A stretch of DNA of 64,000 bases from Pseudomonas viridiflava (GCF_900601905.1 NZ_UWFA01000380.1:62001-126000), one strand, 5' to 3'. Shown: positions 28,527-38,047, numbered from the stretch's first letter. Numbers and translations: made by a program. Notes: generated by a model from the sequence alone, not told the origin.

Positions 28527-29558
28527 ATGACCCAAGAATTGATTCTCAACCAACGCATCGTCCTGGCGTCCCGTCCTGCTGGCGCGCCGACTCCTGAGAA
28601 CTTTCGCCTGGAGCGCGAGGCCTTGCCGGATCTGCAGGAGGGCCAGGTCCAGCTGCGTACTCTTTACCTGTCGCTCGACCCCTACATGCGCGGGCGGATG
28701 AGTGACGCGCCGTCCTACGCCGATCCGGTGCAGATTGATGAGGTGATGGAAGGCGGGGCAGTGAGCATCGTTGAACAGTCGCGCAATCCGCGTTTCAAGG
28801 TCGGTGACCTGGTGGTCGGCCAGACCGGCTGGCAGACCCACAGCGTCCACGACGGCGGCGCGCTGCTGGCGGTGCCCAAGGGCCTGCCGAGTGATTCCAT
28901 GGCCGTGGGCGTGCTGGGGATGCCCGGTATGACCGCTTATATGGGTCTGATGGACATTGGCAAGCCCAAGGCCGGGGAAACCCTGGTCGTTGCGGCCGCT
29001 TCGGGTGCCGTGGGTTCGGTGGTCGGCCAGATCGCTAAACTCAATGGCCTGCGCGTCGTGGGTATCGCGGGTGGTGCCGACAAGTGCAGGTATGTGCTCG
29101 ACGAACTGGGCTTTGATGCGTGCATTGATCACAAGAGCGATAACTTTGCCGAAGAGCTTGCGCTGGCTTGCGGCGATGGCATCGACGTTTATTTCGAACT
29201 GGTGGGCGGCAAGGTCTTTGATGCGGTGTTGCCTTTGCTCAATGCCCGTGCGCGGATTCCGGTCTGCGGCCTGATCGCGCAATACAATGCCCAGGGCGAA
29301 CCCGAAGGGCCCAATCACCTGCCGCTGCTGATGCGCACGATGTTGACCAAGCGCATGCGCATGCAGGGTTTCATCGTGTTCGAAGAATACGGTGATCGCC
29401 GAGACGAATTCATTACCGAGGTGTTGCCGCTGGTCACTGCGGGCAAGCTCAAGTTTCGCGAGGACGTGGTAGAAGGTCTGGAACATGCCCCCGAGGCGTT
29501 TATTGGCATGCTCGAAGGCCGCAATTTCGGCAAGCTGGTCGTGCGCGTGTCGCAATAA
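28527..29558 (+). CDS. NADP-dependent oxidoreductase, zinc-free MDR type (CurA/leukotriene B4 reductase-like)
   Basis: A 343-residue medium-chain reductase. It begins with the family start NQRIVLASRPAGAPTPENF, then LSLDPYMRGRMSD. The nucleotide-binding loop is AASGAVGSVVGQIAKLNG, and AGGADKCRYVLDELGFDACID fits NADP(H) preference. Zinc-binding cysteines of alcohol dehydrogenases are absent. Relatives reduce double bonds of enones such as curcumin or 15-oxo-prostaglandins. The physiological substrate is unknown. AAGGAA precedes the ATG. It separates ybaB from recR, which are adjacent in many bacteria. Confidence 0.9.
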   Translation: MTQELILNQRIVLASRPAGAPTPENFRLEREALPDLQEGQVQLRTLYLSLDPYMRGRMSDAPSYADPVQIDEVMEGGAVSIVEQSRNPRFKVGDLVVGQTGWQTHSVHDGGALLAVPKGLPSDSMAVGVLGMPGMTAYMGLMDIGKPKAGETLVVAAASGAVGSVVGQIAKLNGLRVVGIAGGADKCRYVLDELGFDACIDHKSDNFAEELALACGDGIDVYFELVGGKVFDAVLPLLNARARIPVCGLIAQYNAQGEPEGPNHLPLLMRTMLTKRMRMQGFIVFEEYGDRRDEFITEVLPLVTAGKLKFREDVVEGLEHAPEAFIGMLEGRNFGKLVVRVSQ

Positions 29559-29644
29559 TCCGCGTCGGCGACACACCTTGAATTGACGCTGCACGCAGGG
29601 CGCGGGTATAAACCGCGTCTTGTGTTTTTGTCGGACCTTTCTCC

Positions 29645-30247
29645 ATGAGCTTCAGCCCCCTGATTCGCCAATTGATCGATGCCCTGCGCACTTTGCCGGG
29701 CGTGGGTCAGAAAACCGCGCAACGCATGGCGCTGCAATTGCTGGAGCGAGATCGCAGTGGCGGTTCGCGGCTCGCGCTGGCATTGAGCCAGGCGATGGAA
29801 GGTGTCGGCCATTGCCGTTTGTGTCGCACGCTCACTGAGGACGATCTCTGCCCACAGTGCTCCGACGTGCGCCGTGACGACACCTTGCTGTGCGTGGTTG
29901 AAGGGCCGATGGATGTTTACGCGGTCGAGCAGACGGGCTATCGCGGCCGCTATTTCGTGCTCAAGGGCCATCTGTCGCCACTGGATGGGCTCGGCCCGGA
30001 CGCCATCGGCATTCCACAGCTGCTGGAACGCATCAATGGCCAGGGCACCTTCACCGAAGTCATTCTCGCCACCAACCCCACGGTCGAAGGCGAAGCTACC
30101 GCTCACTACATCGCGCAGCTGCTGACCAACAAAGGCCTGATCACTTCCCGCATCGCCCACGGCGTGCCGCTGGGGGGTGAGCTGGAGCTGGTCGATGGCG
30201 GTACCTTGGCGCACTCGTTTGCGGGGCGTAAGCCGATAGCGTTGTAA
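29645..30247 (+). CDS. recR: Recombination mediator RecR
   Basis: A 200-residue protein of full length. An N-terminal helix-hairpin-helix ([17 protein letters not shown]) is followed by a four-cysteine zinc finger ([16 protein letters not shown], residues of about 57-72), a Toprim domain ([36 protein letters not shown]) and a C-terminal RecR domain ([19 protein letters not shown]). RecR works with RecF and RecO to load RecA at gaps. Its usual partner ybaB lies about 1.5 kb upstream, beyond the oxidoreductase gene. Confidence 0.97.
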   Translation: MSFSPLIRQLIDALRTLPGVGQKTAQRMALQLLERDRSGGSRLALALSQAMEGVGHCRLCRTLTEDDLCPQCSDVRRDDTLLCVVEGPMDVYAVEQTGYRGRYFVLKGHLSPLDGLGPDAIGIPQLLERINGQGTFTEVILATNPTVEGEATAHYIAQLLTNKGLITSRIAHGVPLGGELELVDGGTLAHSFAGRKPIAL

Positions 30248-30339
30248 CAGGTTTTTATATTTCCCTGTGTGAGCGGTGTTCTTGTAGGAGAGCCCCCGCT
30301 GTCCAGACGCCGCGCTGTCGTGCGGCAAACACAGAACCT

Positions 30340-30446
30340 GTGGGAGCGACCGGGTTGGCGTTCCACCTTGCTCGCGAAGGCACTGTTCCTGCCTTCAGAG
30401 ATATATGCTGATGTCCCGGCCCGTTCGCGAGCAAGCTCGCTCCCAC
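30340..30446. repeat. REPIN with a disrupted left arm
   Basis: The right arm (ending GAGCAAGCTCGCTCCCAC) is normal. The left arm reads GTGGGAGCGA, then 17 extra bases (30350-30366, CCGGGTTGGCGTTCCAC), then CTTGCTCGCGAAGG. The extra bases sit at the centre of the normal REP hairpin. It lies between the convergent recR and apt genes. Confidence 0.85.
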
Positions 30447-30474
30447 CTATGCACCGGCCCACAAACTCTTTGGA

Positions 30475-31020
30475 TTACTCAGTCAACCCAAAACGGGTCA
30501 AACAGAACGTCGGGATGTTCAAATCCTGCAGGCGTTTCGAGCCGCCCAGTTCGGGCAGGTCGATGATGGCGGCGGCTTCGTGAATATTTGCACCCATGCG
30601 GCGGATCAGGTTAGCCGCAGCGATCAGGGTGCCACCGGTGGCGATCAGGTCATCGAACATCACCACTGAGTCCCCGTCGCACAGGCTGTCTGCGTGTACT
30701 TCCAGAAACGCCTGACCATATTCAGTCGAATACGCTTCTGACAGCACATCAGCGGGCAGTTTGCCCTGCTTGCGAAACAGGATCAGCGGTTTGTTCAGCT
30801 CATAAGCCACCACTGACCCGATCAGGAACCCCCGTGCATCCATGACGCCGATGTGGCTGAAGTCAGCTTCGATGTAGCGCTGCACAAAGCTGTCCATCAC
30901 CAGACGGGTCGCCTTGGGCGATTGAAACAGCGGGGTGATGTCACGAAAGATGACCCCCGGCTTGGGGAAATCCACGACCGGGCGAATCAGGGCTTTGAGG
31001 GTATGTTCATCAGCAATCAT
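30475..31020 (-). CDS. apt: Adenine phosphoribosyltransferase
   Basis: A 181-residue purine-salvage enzyme that converts adenine and PRPP to AMP. The PRPP-binding loop [17 protein letters not shown] and the adenine-specific segments [17 protein letters not shown] and [16 protein letters not shown] are present. It is downstream of anr on the same strand with a 66-nt gap. The start is the ATG of [15 protein letters not shown]; the ribosome binding site is weak. Confidence 0.96.
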   Translation of the reverse strand: MIADEHTLKALIRPVVDFPKPGVIFRDITPLFQSPKATRLVMDSFVQRYIEADFSHIGVMDARGFLIGSVVAYELNKPLILFRKQGKLPADVLSEAYSTEYGQAFLEVHADSLCDGDSVVMFDDLIATGGTLIAAANLIRRMGANIHEAAAIIDLPELGGSKRLQDLNIPTFCLTRFGLTE

Positions 31021-31086
31021 TAGCGTGGATCCAGAGCAGAAGGCATTTGAACGCCAGTCTAAAGGTCTCGGCTCTGGTTGGCACTC

Positions 31087-31821
31087 TCAGCTTTCGATGG
31101 CGCCCCCCGCCAGGGCACACAGTTGGATCGGGTCGATGATATGAATTTCCTTACCCTCGGCCGAAATTAGCTGGTTTTGCTGGAAGCGGGTGAACACCCG
31201 AGACACGGTTTCCACCGCCAGGCCCAGATGATTGCCGATTTCGTTGCGCGACATGCTCAAGCGGAACTGATTGGCCGAAAACCCGCGAGCACGGAAACGC
31301 GCCGACAGGTTGACCAGAAAGGTCGCAATCCGCTCGTCGGCGGTTTTTTTCGAGAGCAACAGCATCATTTGCTGATCCTCGCGAATCTCCCGACTCATGA
31401 CCCGCATCAATTGACGACGCAGTTGGGGTAGCTGGACCGACAATTCGTCGAGCCGCTCGAAGGGGATTTCGCAAACCGATGTGGTTTCCAGTGCCTGAGC
31501 GGAAACCGGATACGCCTCGGCGTCCATGCCCGACATGCCGACCAGCTCGCTGGGCAGGTGAAAGCCGGTGAGTTGTTCTTCGCCACCGTCACTGATGCTG
31601 AACGTTTTCAACGCCCCGGAACGCACGGCATACACCGAGGCAAAGGTGTCACCCTGGCGAAACAGGAACTCGCCTTTTTTCAAGGGCCGACCGCGTTTGA
31701 CGATCTGGTCCAGTGCGTCCATGTCTTCAAGATTCAACGAGAGGGGCAAGCACAACGCCGCCAGGCTGCAATCCTTGCAGTGGGCTTGGGTGTGGGCGCG
31801 TAACTTGACTGGCTCGGACAT
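31087..31821 (-). CDS. anr: Anaerobic regulator Anr (FNR-type)
   Basis: A 244-residue CRP/FNR-family oxygen sensor. The N-terminal cluster ligands C15, C18 and C24 ([10 protein letters not shown]) and the fourth cysteine C117 (TTSVCEIPF) can bind an oxygen-labile 4Fe-4S cluster. The cyclic-nucleotide-like beta roll (about 45-130) is followed by a dimer helix and a DNA-binding helix-turn-helix with [20 protein letters not shown], whose E-S-R residues read the TTGAT half-site. AAGGAA precedes the ATG at 31821. Boxes matching its target occur upstream of hemN and ccoG in this window. Confidence 0.97.
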   Translation of the reverse strand: MSEPVKLRAHTQAHCKDCSLAALCLPLSLNLEDMDALDQIVKRGRPLKKGEFLFRQGDTFASVYAVRSGALKTFSISDGGEEQLTGFHLPSELVGMSGMDAEAYPVSAQALETTSVCEIPFERLDELSVQLPQLRRQLMRVMSREIREDQQMMLLLSKKTADERIATFLVNLSARFRARGFSANQFRLSMSRNEIGNHLGLAVETVSRVFTRFQQNQLISAEGKEIHIIDPIQLCALAGGAIES

Positions 31822-31977
31822 CACTGGCTTCCTTGTGGTTAAACACACATAAGTCGTAAGGGTAACTCACCGGCAGCGCTTCTCGCCAGCCGCATCAACC
31901 CTAAGGCCCATCAAGCTTTACCGATGGCGGCCGATAAACAACTATCAAGTCTCCGCGTCCTTAACGAGGTATCGCTC

Positions 31978-32448
31978 ATGTGGTCATCGGATATCAAGGC
32001 GATGGGCCGCGCATTTCTGGCGGCCAACGCTGCGGCGCAGAAAATCGCCGCTGAAAAAGCGACGCCGCAGAGTGTCCCCACTACGCCTGCTGCTCAGGCC
32101 TCACAGGTCAGCCTTTCAGCATTGGGCCTGGCCCGTGCGGCGTTGGCGGGCTCTTCCAATACCGACATCAAGGAAAGCGGTCTGCCGGACTCGGTGCAGA
32201 AAGTCCTGACCTCCGTGCGCCAGTCCCAGAAAGGGCTGCAGCAGATGAACGCTCAGCTGCAGGCCATGACCAATAACAAATCGCTGTCCCCCGAGATGCG
32301 CCAGGCCAACATGACTGCGCTGCAAACGATTTCAGCGATTTATCAACGCCAGATCAGCGATTCGAGCCGTGATCTTGCCTCGGCCATGAACGGCCTGCCG
32401 TCCGCCGACAAGGCCAAGGCCAGTATGTTGGTGCTGGCCAGGATGTAA
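31978..32448 (+). CDS. Conserved hypothetical protein between anr and hemN
   Basis: A 156-residue protein, rich in alanine, serine and glutamine, mostly helical in appearance, with no membrane segment, cysteine cluster or signal peptide. The C-terminal half (SVRQSQKGLQQMNAQLQAM, DSSRDLASAMNGLPSADKA) looks like a helical bundle. No function is recognised. A gene in this position between anr and hemN is conserved in Pseudomonas. The ATG at 31978 has GAGGT upstream; the longer frame from 31924 would add 18 residues. It is convergent with hemN. Confidence 0.8.
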   Translation: MWSSDIKAMGRAFLAANAAAQKIAAEKATPQSVPTTPAAQASQVSLSALGLARAALAGSSNTDIKESGLPDSVQKVLTSVRQSQKGLQQMNAQLQAMTNNKSLSPEMRQANMTALQTISAIYQRQISDSSRDLASAMNGLPSADKAKASMLVLARM

Positions 32449-32457
32449 TCCTGACGG

Positions 32458-33840
32458 TCAGATGACGCGGGAGAAACGCTCGCGGTTCTGCTGGCTCAGG
32501 TACGCGTCGAACACCATGCAGATCGAGCGTACCAGCAGCCGACCGGCCGGCAGCACCTGGATGCTGCCAGCGCTCAGCTCGATCAGGCCATCACTGGCCA
32601 TGCTTGCCAGTTGCGGCCACAGCTGGCTGAAAAAAGCGCGAAAATCGATGTCGAACGCTTTCTCGATGACCGCGAAATCCACCCTGAAATTGCAGATTAA
32701 TTGCTGGATCACGGCCCGTCGCACCCGGTCGTCCTGGCTGCACACCAGCCCGCGCCGAGTGGCCATTTGATCGCTGCCGAGCAGGCTCTGATAGTCGTTC
32801 AGGTCGCTGCTGTTCTGGCTGTACAGGTCGCCGACCTGGCTGATCGCGGACACTCCGAGCCCAATCAGATCGCAATGGCCGTGCGTGGTGTAGCCCTGGA
32901 AGTTGCGCTGCAGGGTCGACTCTTCCTGGGCGATTGCCAGTTCGTCGTCAGGTAATGCGAAATGGTCCATGCCGATGTAGCGATAACCCGCCTGGGTCAG
33001 CTGTTCGATGGTGCGTTCGAGCATCTGCAGCTTGGCATGCGGGGCGGGCAGGTCAGCGCTGTCGATACGCCGCTGGGGCATGAAGCGTTCCGGCAAGTGG
33101 GCATAGTTGAAGACCGACAGGCGATCCGGCTGCAGGGCGATGATTTCATCAACCGTATGGGCGAAGGCTTGCGGGGTCTGTTTGGGCAGCCCGTAAATCA
33201 GGTCGATGTTCACCGAGCGAAACTGCAACGTGCGCGCAGCCTCGATGATTGCGCGGGTTTCCTCCAGGCTCTGCAGGCGGTTGACTGCACGTTGCACCTG
33301 CGGGTCCAGGTCTTGTACGCCGAGGCTGACCCGGTTGAAGCCCAGCTCGCGCAACAGGCCCATGGTGGACCAGTCTGCCTCGCGGGGGTCGATCTCGATG
33401 CCGTAGTCGCCGGAGTCGTCGTCCAGCAGATTGAAGTGTTTGCGCAACCGGGCCATGAGCTGGCGCAGTTCTTCATGGCTGAGAAAGGTTGGGGTGCCAC
33501 CGCCCAAGTGCAGCTGTTCGACCACCTGGCCGGGGTCGAGGTGACAGGCAATCATCTGGATTTCGTGTTCCAAGCGTTGCAGGTAAGCCTGGGCCCGGCC
33601 TCGATCCTTGGTGATGACTTTGTTGCAGGCGCAGTAATAGCAAATGTTTGCGCAGAACGGGATATGCACGTAGAGCGAGAGCGGGCGCACGGCCTTGCGG
33701 CTTTTGCGCAGGGCCTGGAGCAGGTCGAAGGCGCCGACCTGGGTCTGAAATTGCACCGCAGTGGGGTAGGACGTGTAGCGTGGCCCCGCCAGATCATAGC
33801 GGCGGATCAGATCAGAATCCCAACGAATGGCGTCGAGCAT
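32458..33840 (-). CDS. hemN: Oxygen-independent coproporphyrinogen III dehydrogenase
   Basis: A 460-residue radical-SAM enzyme that decarboxylates coproporphyrinogen III to protoporphyrinogen IX without oxygen, supplying haem when oxygen is low. The 4Fe-4S/SAM motif CxxxCxxC is in HIPFCANICYYCACNKVI (about residues 57-74), with LHLGGGTPTFLS and GIEIDPREADW following, and a HemN C-terminal domain after about 360. A perfect ANR box 63 nt upstream indicates oxygen-dependent control by the neighbouring anr product. Confidence 0.97.
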   Translation of the reverse strand: MLDAIRWDSDLIRRYDLAGPRYTSYPTAVQFQTQVGAFDLLQALRKSRKAVRPLSLYVHIPFCANICYYCACNKVITKDRGRAQAYLQRLEHEIQMIACHLDPGQVVEQLHLGGGTPTFLSHEELRQLMARLRKHFNLLDDDSGDYGIEIDPREADWSTMGLLRELGFNRVSLGVQDLDPQVQRAVNRLQSLEETRAIIEAARTLQFRSVNIDLIYGLPKQTPQAFAHTVDEIIALQPDRLSVFNYAHLPERFMPQRRIDSADLPAPHAKLQMLERTIEQLTQAGYRYIGMDHFALPDDELAIAQEESTLQRNFQGYTTHGHCDLIGLGVSAISQVGDLYSQNSSDLNDYQSLLGSDQMATRRGLVCSQDDRVRRAVIQQLICNFRVDFAVIEKAFDIDFRAFFSQLWPQLASMASDGLIELSAGSIQVLPAGRLLVRSICMVFDAYLSQQNRERFSRVI

Positions 33841-33903
33841 GTTGGCGTTCCCCGGACAGGCTGGCAGTACCGGCCAGTCTAGGGAAGCGCCGCAGGGCTG
33901 CTG

Positions 33904-33917
33904 TTGACGTGGATCAA
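33904..33917 (-). promoter_or_regulatory. ANR/FNR box of hemN
   Basis: TTGACGTGGATCAA matches the TTGAY-N4-RTCAA consensus at every fixed position. It sits 63 nt before the hemN start and overlaps the stop codon of the next upstream gene. Spacing suits a class II activated promoter. Confidence 0.85.
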
Positions 33918-34603
33918 TGATGATGGCCCATTAGCCAGTGCTGATGCGGGCCAGGCAGCGTCCATAGGCCGAACACGATGACCGCGAGCCCGCCGGCGAT
34001 GCGCACGCCGCGTTTGCGCAACAGCGCAGTGGTGCGTTCAGCGGTGATGCCGGTGGCCAGCAGGACCGGCCAGGTGCCGAGGCCGAAGGCGAGCATCAGC
34101 AACATGCTGTCGACGGCATTGCCCTGGCTTGCCGCCCAAAGCAGGGTGCTGTAGACCAGCCCGCACGGCAACCAACCCCAGAGCGCGCCCAGCAGCAAGG
34201 CGCGCGGCGTGCTGGAAACTGGCAGCAAGCGATTGGCGAACGGTTGAATGTAGCGCCACACGCCGCGCCCCAGGCGCTCGATGCGGGTCAGGCCGCTCCA
34301 CCAGCCCGCCAGATACAGGCCCATGGTGATCAACAGCAGCCCGGCGAGCACCCGCATGAACATCGCCGCCGGGGTATTGGCCAGGGCCCAGCCTGCCGTT
34401 CCGATCAATAGACCCGCGGTCGCGTAACTGAGGATCCGCCCAAGGTTGTAGGCCAGCAGCAAGCGCAGGCGGCGGCTGCGTTGTTCTTTGGGGATCGCGA
34501 GGGTCAGAGCGCCCATCAAACCGCCGCACATGCCCAGGCAATGCCCTCCGCCGAGCAGGCCGAGGATCGAGGCGGAGATTAACAGTGGGAAGAGGTCAGT
34601 CAT
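33914..34603 (-). CDS. TauE/SafE-family membrane protein of the cbb3 cluster
   Basis: A 229-residue polytopic membrane protein with about six hydrophobic segments. The N-terminal LLGGGHCLGMCGGLMGALTLA, with a conserved H-CxxxC, is typical of the UreH/TauE-SafE-like proteins found beside ccoS in pseudomonads, where a role in metal (copper) or sulfur handling for cbb3 assembly is suspected. The C-terminus ends in HHH. The ATG at 34603 was chosen because the longer frame runs through a REPIN. It is downstream of ccoS across that REPIN, and its stop overlaps the hemN ANR box. Confidence 0.85.
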   Translation of the reverse strand: MTDLFPLLISASILGLLGGGHCLGMCGGLMGALTLAIPKEQRSRRLRLLLAYNLGRILSYATAGLLIGTAGWALANTPAAMFMRVLAGLLLITMGLYLAGWWSGLTRIERLGRGVWRYIQPFANRLLPVSSTPRALLLGALWGWLPCGLVYSTLLWAASQGNAVDSMLLMLAFGLGTWPVLLATGITAERTTALLRKRGVRIAGGLAVIVFGLWTLPGPHQHWLMGHHH

Positions 34604-34612
34604 AAACAGCCT

Positions 34613-34700
34613 GTTGGAGCGAGGCTTGCCCGCGAAGAACGATAACGCGGTGTGCCTGCAATTGGGAGTCGGATCATTCGCGGGCAAGCCTCGCTCCAAC
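34613..34700. repeat. REPIN (GTTGGAGCGAGGCTTGCCCGCG type)
   Basis: Inverted arms GTTGGAGCGAGGCTTGCCCG and the mirror ending CAAGCCTCGCTCCAAC lie between ccoS and the TauE/SafE gene. Confidence 0.92.
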
Positions 34701-34711
34701 GGGACTTCTGC

Positions 34712-34915
34712 TTATGTATCCGATTCATCTTTCTTCTTCCCCGCCACTTCATCCACCGCCGCCTGATGTTTCGGGTCCTGGTCATCAAACAGAATGCTGT
34801 GGGCCGGGCCGTCCAGGTCATCGTACTGGCCGCTGTCCACGGCCCAGAAAAAAATATAAATCGCCACGCCGACCAGCAGCAGTGCGGCGGGGATCATGAT
34901 GTAGAGCGCTGGCAT
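34712..34915 (-). CDS. ccoS: cbb3 oxidase maturation protein CcoS
   Basis: A 67-residue protein with one N-terminal membrane helix (MPALYIMIPAALLLVGVAIY) followed by the CcoS signature FFWAVDSGQYDDLDGPAHSI and a short charged tail. CcoS is needed for insertion of cofactors into CcoN. Its start lies within the end of ccoI (22-nt overlap), indicating coupled translation. Confidence 0.95.
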   Translation of the reverse strand: MPALYIMIPAALLLVGVAIYIFFWAVDSGQYDDLDGPAHSILFDDQDPKHQAAVDEVAGKKKDESDT

Positions 34916-37356
34916 GAAGCCTCCGGAAGCGGACGGCGAGTCACACGGGTATCGGACGGCAGGCGCGTCAGGCGCAGGGCATTGAGCACCACCGCCAATG
35001 AACTGATGGACATGCCCACTGCAGCCCAGATCGGGGTTATCCAGCCCAGAGCCGCGAACGGCAGCATGAGGCCATTGTACAGCCCGGCCCAGATCAGGTT
35101 TTCGATGATCACCCGCCGGGTACGCCGCGCCAGACCCAAGGCCTGCACCAGAGTGTGCAGGCGATTGGACAGCAGCACGGCATCGGCGCTGGTTTTCGCC
35201 AGATCGGTGGCCGAGCCCATGGCGATACTGATGTCGGCCGCGGCCAGTACCGGTACATCGTTGACCCCGTCGCCGAGCATCAGCACTTTGCGACCTTGGC
35301 GCTGCAAGGCTTGAAGTGCTGCCAGCTTATCGTCCGGGTGCATGCTGCCATGGGTTTCATCGATGTGCAGTGCGCTGGCGACTTGCGCCACCATGGGTGA
35401 GCTGTCCCCCGATAACAACAGGGTTTTCCAGCCTCGAGCCTTGCAGGCGTGCAGCAGTTGATAAGCGTCGGCGCGCAGCGGGTCGTCGAGTATCAGCCAG
35501 GCCAACGGGCCGTGAGTATCACCCAGCAGCACGTGCTGGCCTGACTGCTCGGGTGCGGGCGCAATGCTGCTGGCGCTGAGCGCGCAGACAAATTCGGCCT
35601 GCCCGATGCGCAGCCGTTGCCCCTCCACCAGGCCCTCAAGGCCCAACCCCGGATGGCTGGTGACGTGTTCTGCCGCGATGGGCGCGCGACCGAAGGCCTT
35701 GGCAATGGGGTGTTCAGACCGGTTCTCCAGGGCGGCGGCCAGACTCAGGCAGCGGTCGGCGTCAAGTCTGCCCAGGGTTGTGACGCTGCGCAGCGCCAGA
35801 CGGCCTTCGGTCAGGGTGCCGGTCTTGTCGAAAATCACGGTGTCGATCTGATTCAAACCTTCGAGTACATGCCCGCGGGTCAGCAGCAGGCCGAGCTTGT
35901 GCAGTGTGCCGGTGGCAGCGGTGAGTGCGGTGGGCGTCGCCAGCGACAGGGCGCAGGGGCAGGTGGCGACCAGCATCGCCAGGACGATCCACGGTGCCCT
36001 CGATGAATCTATTTGCCACCACACGAGGCCGATGACGGCTGCCAATAGCAGCGAAACCAGCAAAAACCACTGGGCGGCCCGGTCGGCGATCTCTGCCAGT
36101 CGAGGTTTTTCGCTCTGCGCGCGCTCCAGCAGTCGGACGACGGCCGAGAGCCGTGTGTCGTGGCCCAGCGCCGATACCTGAACTGTCAGCAGACCTTCGA
36201 CATTCAAGGTGCCGGCGGTCACCGCATCGCCCGGCTGGCGCCGCTGGGGCAGGTACTCACCGGTCAGCAAGGATTCATCAATGCTCGACTGGCCGTCAGT
36301 GATGCGCCCGTCGGCCGGGACCACCGAGCCAGGCTGAACCAGGATCCGGTCATTGAGCCGCAGTTCGCCCAGCAGAATGCGCGTGGTTTGCCCGTCGCCA
36401 TCAAGCCGCAGGCACGAAGCGGGCAGCAGGTTGACCAGCTGCGCGGTAGCGGCGGCGGTACGTTCGCGCGCCCGTCGCTCCAGATAGCGCCCAGCCAGCA
36501 GGAACAGGGCGAACATGCCTACCGCATCGAAGTACAGCTCGCCACTGCCGGTGATCGCGGTCCAGATCCCGGCGAGGTAAGCACCTCCAATGGCCAGCGA
36601 AACGGAAACATCCATGGTCAGATGGCGGGTGCGCAGGTCACGCAGGGCGCCGCGAAAAAACGGCGCGCAGCTGTAAAAGACGATAGGCGTTGTCAGAAAC
36701 AGCGCCACCCAGCGCAGGATAGTGTGCATCTCCGGGCTGAGGTCGATGTTGAATTCCGGCCAGGTGGCCATGGTTGCCATCATCGCCTGGAACCACAACA
36801 GCCCCGCGACGCCCAGTTGGCGCAGGGCCAGACGGTTTTCATTGGCGAGGGTTTCGGCGGCGCGGTCGGCCTGATAAGGGTGCGCGACGTAGCCGATGCT
36901 GCGCAGCTGCGCCAGGACTGCGCTCAAGGAAAGCTGGCTGTCGTTCCAGCTCACATGCAGGCGATGATTGGACAGATTGAAGCGGGCTTCAGCAATCGCG
37001 GGCAAGCTGCGCAAATGCTTTTCAATGAGCCAGCCGCAGGCCGCACAGCTGATGCCCTCCATGAGTAATGTGGTTTCCGACAGCTCCCCGGCGTGACGCA
37101 CAAAAGGCGCTTGCACGTCGGGGCGGTCATAGAGAACCAGTTCGTCCACCAACTGCACCGGCAGGCTTTCGGGGTTGGCCGAGGCTTCGCTGCGATGGCT
37201 GTAGTAGCTTTCCAACCCGCCGGCAACGATCGCCTCTGCCACCGCCTGACAGCCAGGACAGCACAGCTCACGTGCCTCCCCGAGTACGACAGCGGTAAAC
37301 CGGCTGCCGGCCGGGACGGGCAGGGCGCAGTGGTAGCAGGGGGTGGGGGTTGTCAT
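34894..37356 (-). CDS. ccoI: Copper-transporting P-type ATPase CcoI
   Basis: An 820-residue P1B-type ATPase that delivers copper for the CcoN active site. An N-terminal cysteine-rich segment (CYHCALPV, CCPGCQAV), an HMA domain with GISCAACGWLIE, eight membrane helices with the ion motif TCPCALSLATP, the phosphorylation motif DKTGTLTEG and the hinge GDGVNDVPVLAAADIS are all present. It follows ccoH across a REPIN and overlaps ccoS. Confidence 0.96.
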   Translation of the reverse strand: MTTPTPCYHCALPVPAGSRFTAVVLGEARELCCPGCQAVAEAIVAGGLESYYSHRSEASANPESLPVQLVDELVLYDRPDVQAPFVRHAGELSETTLLMEGISCAACGWLIEKHLRSLPAIAEARFNLSNHRLHVSWNDSQLSLSAVLAQLRSIGYVAHPYQADRAAETLANENRLALRQLGVAGLLWFQAMMATMATWPEFNIDLSPEMHTILRWVALFLTTPIVFYSCAPFFRGALRDLRTRHLTMDVSVSLAIGGAYLAGIWTAITGSGELYFDAVGMFALFLLAGRYLERRARERTAAATAQLVNLLPASCLRLDGDGQTTRILLGELRLNDRILVQPGSVVPADGRITDGQSSIDESLLTGEYLPQRRQPGDAVTAGTLNVEGLLTVQVSALGHDTRLSAVVRLLERAQSEKPRLAEIADRAAQWFLLVSLLLAAVIGLVWWQIDSSRAPWIVLAMLVATCPCALSLATPTALTAATGTLHKLGLLLTRGHVLEGLNQIDTVIFDKTGTLTEGRLALRSVTTLGRLDADRCLSLAAALENRSEHPIAKAFGRAPIAAEHVTSHPGLGLEGLVEGQRLRIGQAEFVCALSASSIAPAPEQSGQHVLLGDTHGPLAWLILDDPLRADAYQLLHACKARGWKTLLLSGDSSPMVAQVASALHIDETHGSMHPDDKLAALQALQRQGRKVLMLGDGVNDVPVLAAADISIAMGSATDLAKTSADAVLLSNRLHTLVQALGLARRTRRVIIENLIWAGLYNGLMLPFAALGWITPIWAAVGMSISSLAVVLNALRLTRLPSDTRVTRRPLPEASCQRSTS

Positions 37357-37380
37357 TGGAGTGGGGTGTCAACGTTATCT

Positions 37381-37483
37381 GTTGGAGCGTGTAGGCGGCA
37401 TTTTCGACTTGCCCGCGAAGAACGATAACCGAACTCATCTGGAAAACCGAGGTGTCTGGTTCGCGGGCAAGCCTCGCTCCAAC
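37381..37483. repeat. REPIN with a disrupted left arm
   Basis: The right arm (ending CAAGCCTCGCTCCAAC) is intact. The left arm reads GTTGGAGCG, then TGTAGGCGGCATTTTCGA (37390-37407), then CTTGCCCGCGAAGAACGATA. The 18 bases replace AGG of the normal arm and resemble the GGCGGCATTCCGAC part of another REP type. It lies between ccoI and ccoH. Confidence 0.85.
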
Positions 37484-37495
37484 AAGTGCATGGCA

Positions 37496-38035
37496 TCATT
37501 TTTTCAAATCTTCCGCGCCTTGAATCGCTTCATCGCCCAAGGCCAGAGCCTGATCGTGGCTGATCTGTTCTTCCTCGAACAGCCGCCAGGTCTGCCCGCC
37601 TTCAATGCCCAATAATTCCACGAAGCGACGGCCCTGCACCTGATCAGTCAATTGCCCGATATAGCGGCCCGGCTCGGTGTTGCTCTGAGTGAGCATGATC
37701 CGCCGGTCCTTCTGCGGCTGGGTCGGTGAAATCAGGTTCAGCTCCAGGCGCGCGGGTCGGCTGTTGCCACTCAGGCGCAGGTCGGCTTCGCCAGTCAGTT
37801 CATCCAGATGCACGATGGCCTTGAGTTTCAGGGTCTGGGCAAGCAGTTCGCGGTCCAGGGCGCGGTTGATGCCTTTGCCCGCTTCGTAATAGTTGTCGTT
37901 GACCAGGTTGTCCGGGTTGTTGACGGCGATGGTCACCATGGTCAGCGACAGGGTCACCGAGCAGCTCAGGATGCCAATGATGATCCATGGCCAGAGGTGC
38001 TTGTACCAGGGGCTTTGCGCTGTTGCGACGGACAT
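37496..38035 (-). CDS. ccoH: cbb3 assembly protein CcoH (FixH)
   Basis: A 179-residue protein with one membrane helix (LWPWIIIGILSCSVTLSLTMV) near the N-terminus and a periplasmic FixH domain (DNLVNDNYYEAGKGINRALDRE) that interacts with assembling oxidase subunits. It starts 12 nt after the ccoG stop, so the two genes are co-transcribed. Confidence 0.93.
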   Translation of the reverse strand: MSVATAQSPWYKHLWPWIIIGILSCSVTLSLTMVTIAVNNPDNLVNDNYYEAGKGINRALDRELLAQTLKLKAIVHLDELTGEADLRLSGNSRPARLELNLISPTQPQKDRRIMLTQSNTEPGRYIGQLTDQVQGRRFVELLGIEGGQTWRLFEEEQISHDQALALGDEAIQGAEDLKK

Positions 38036-38047
38036 AGGTAGTTCTCT

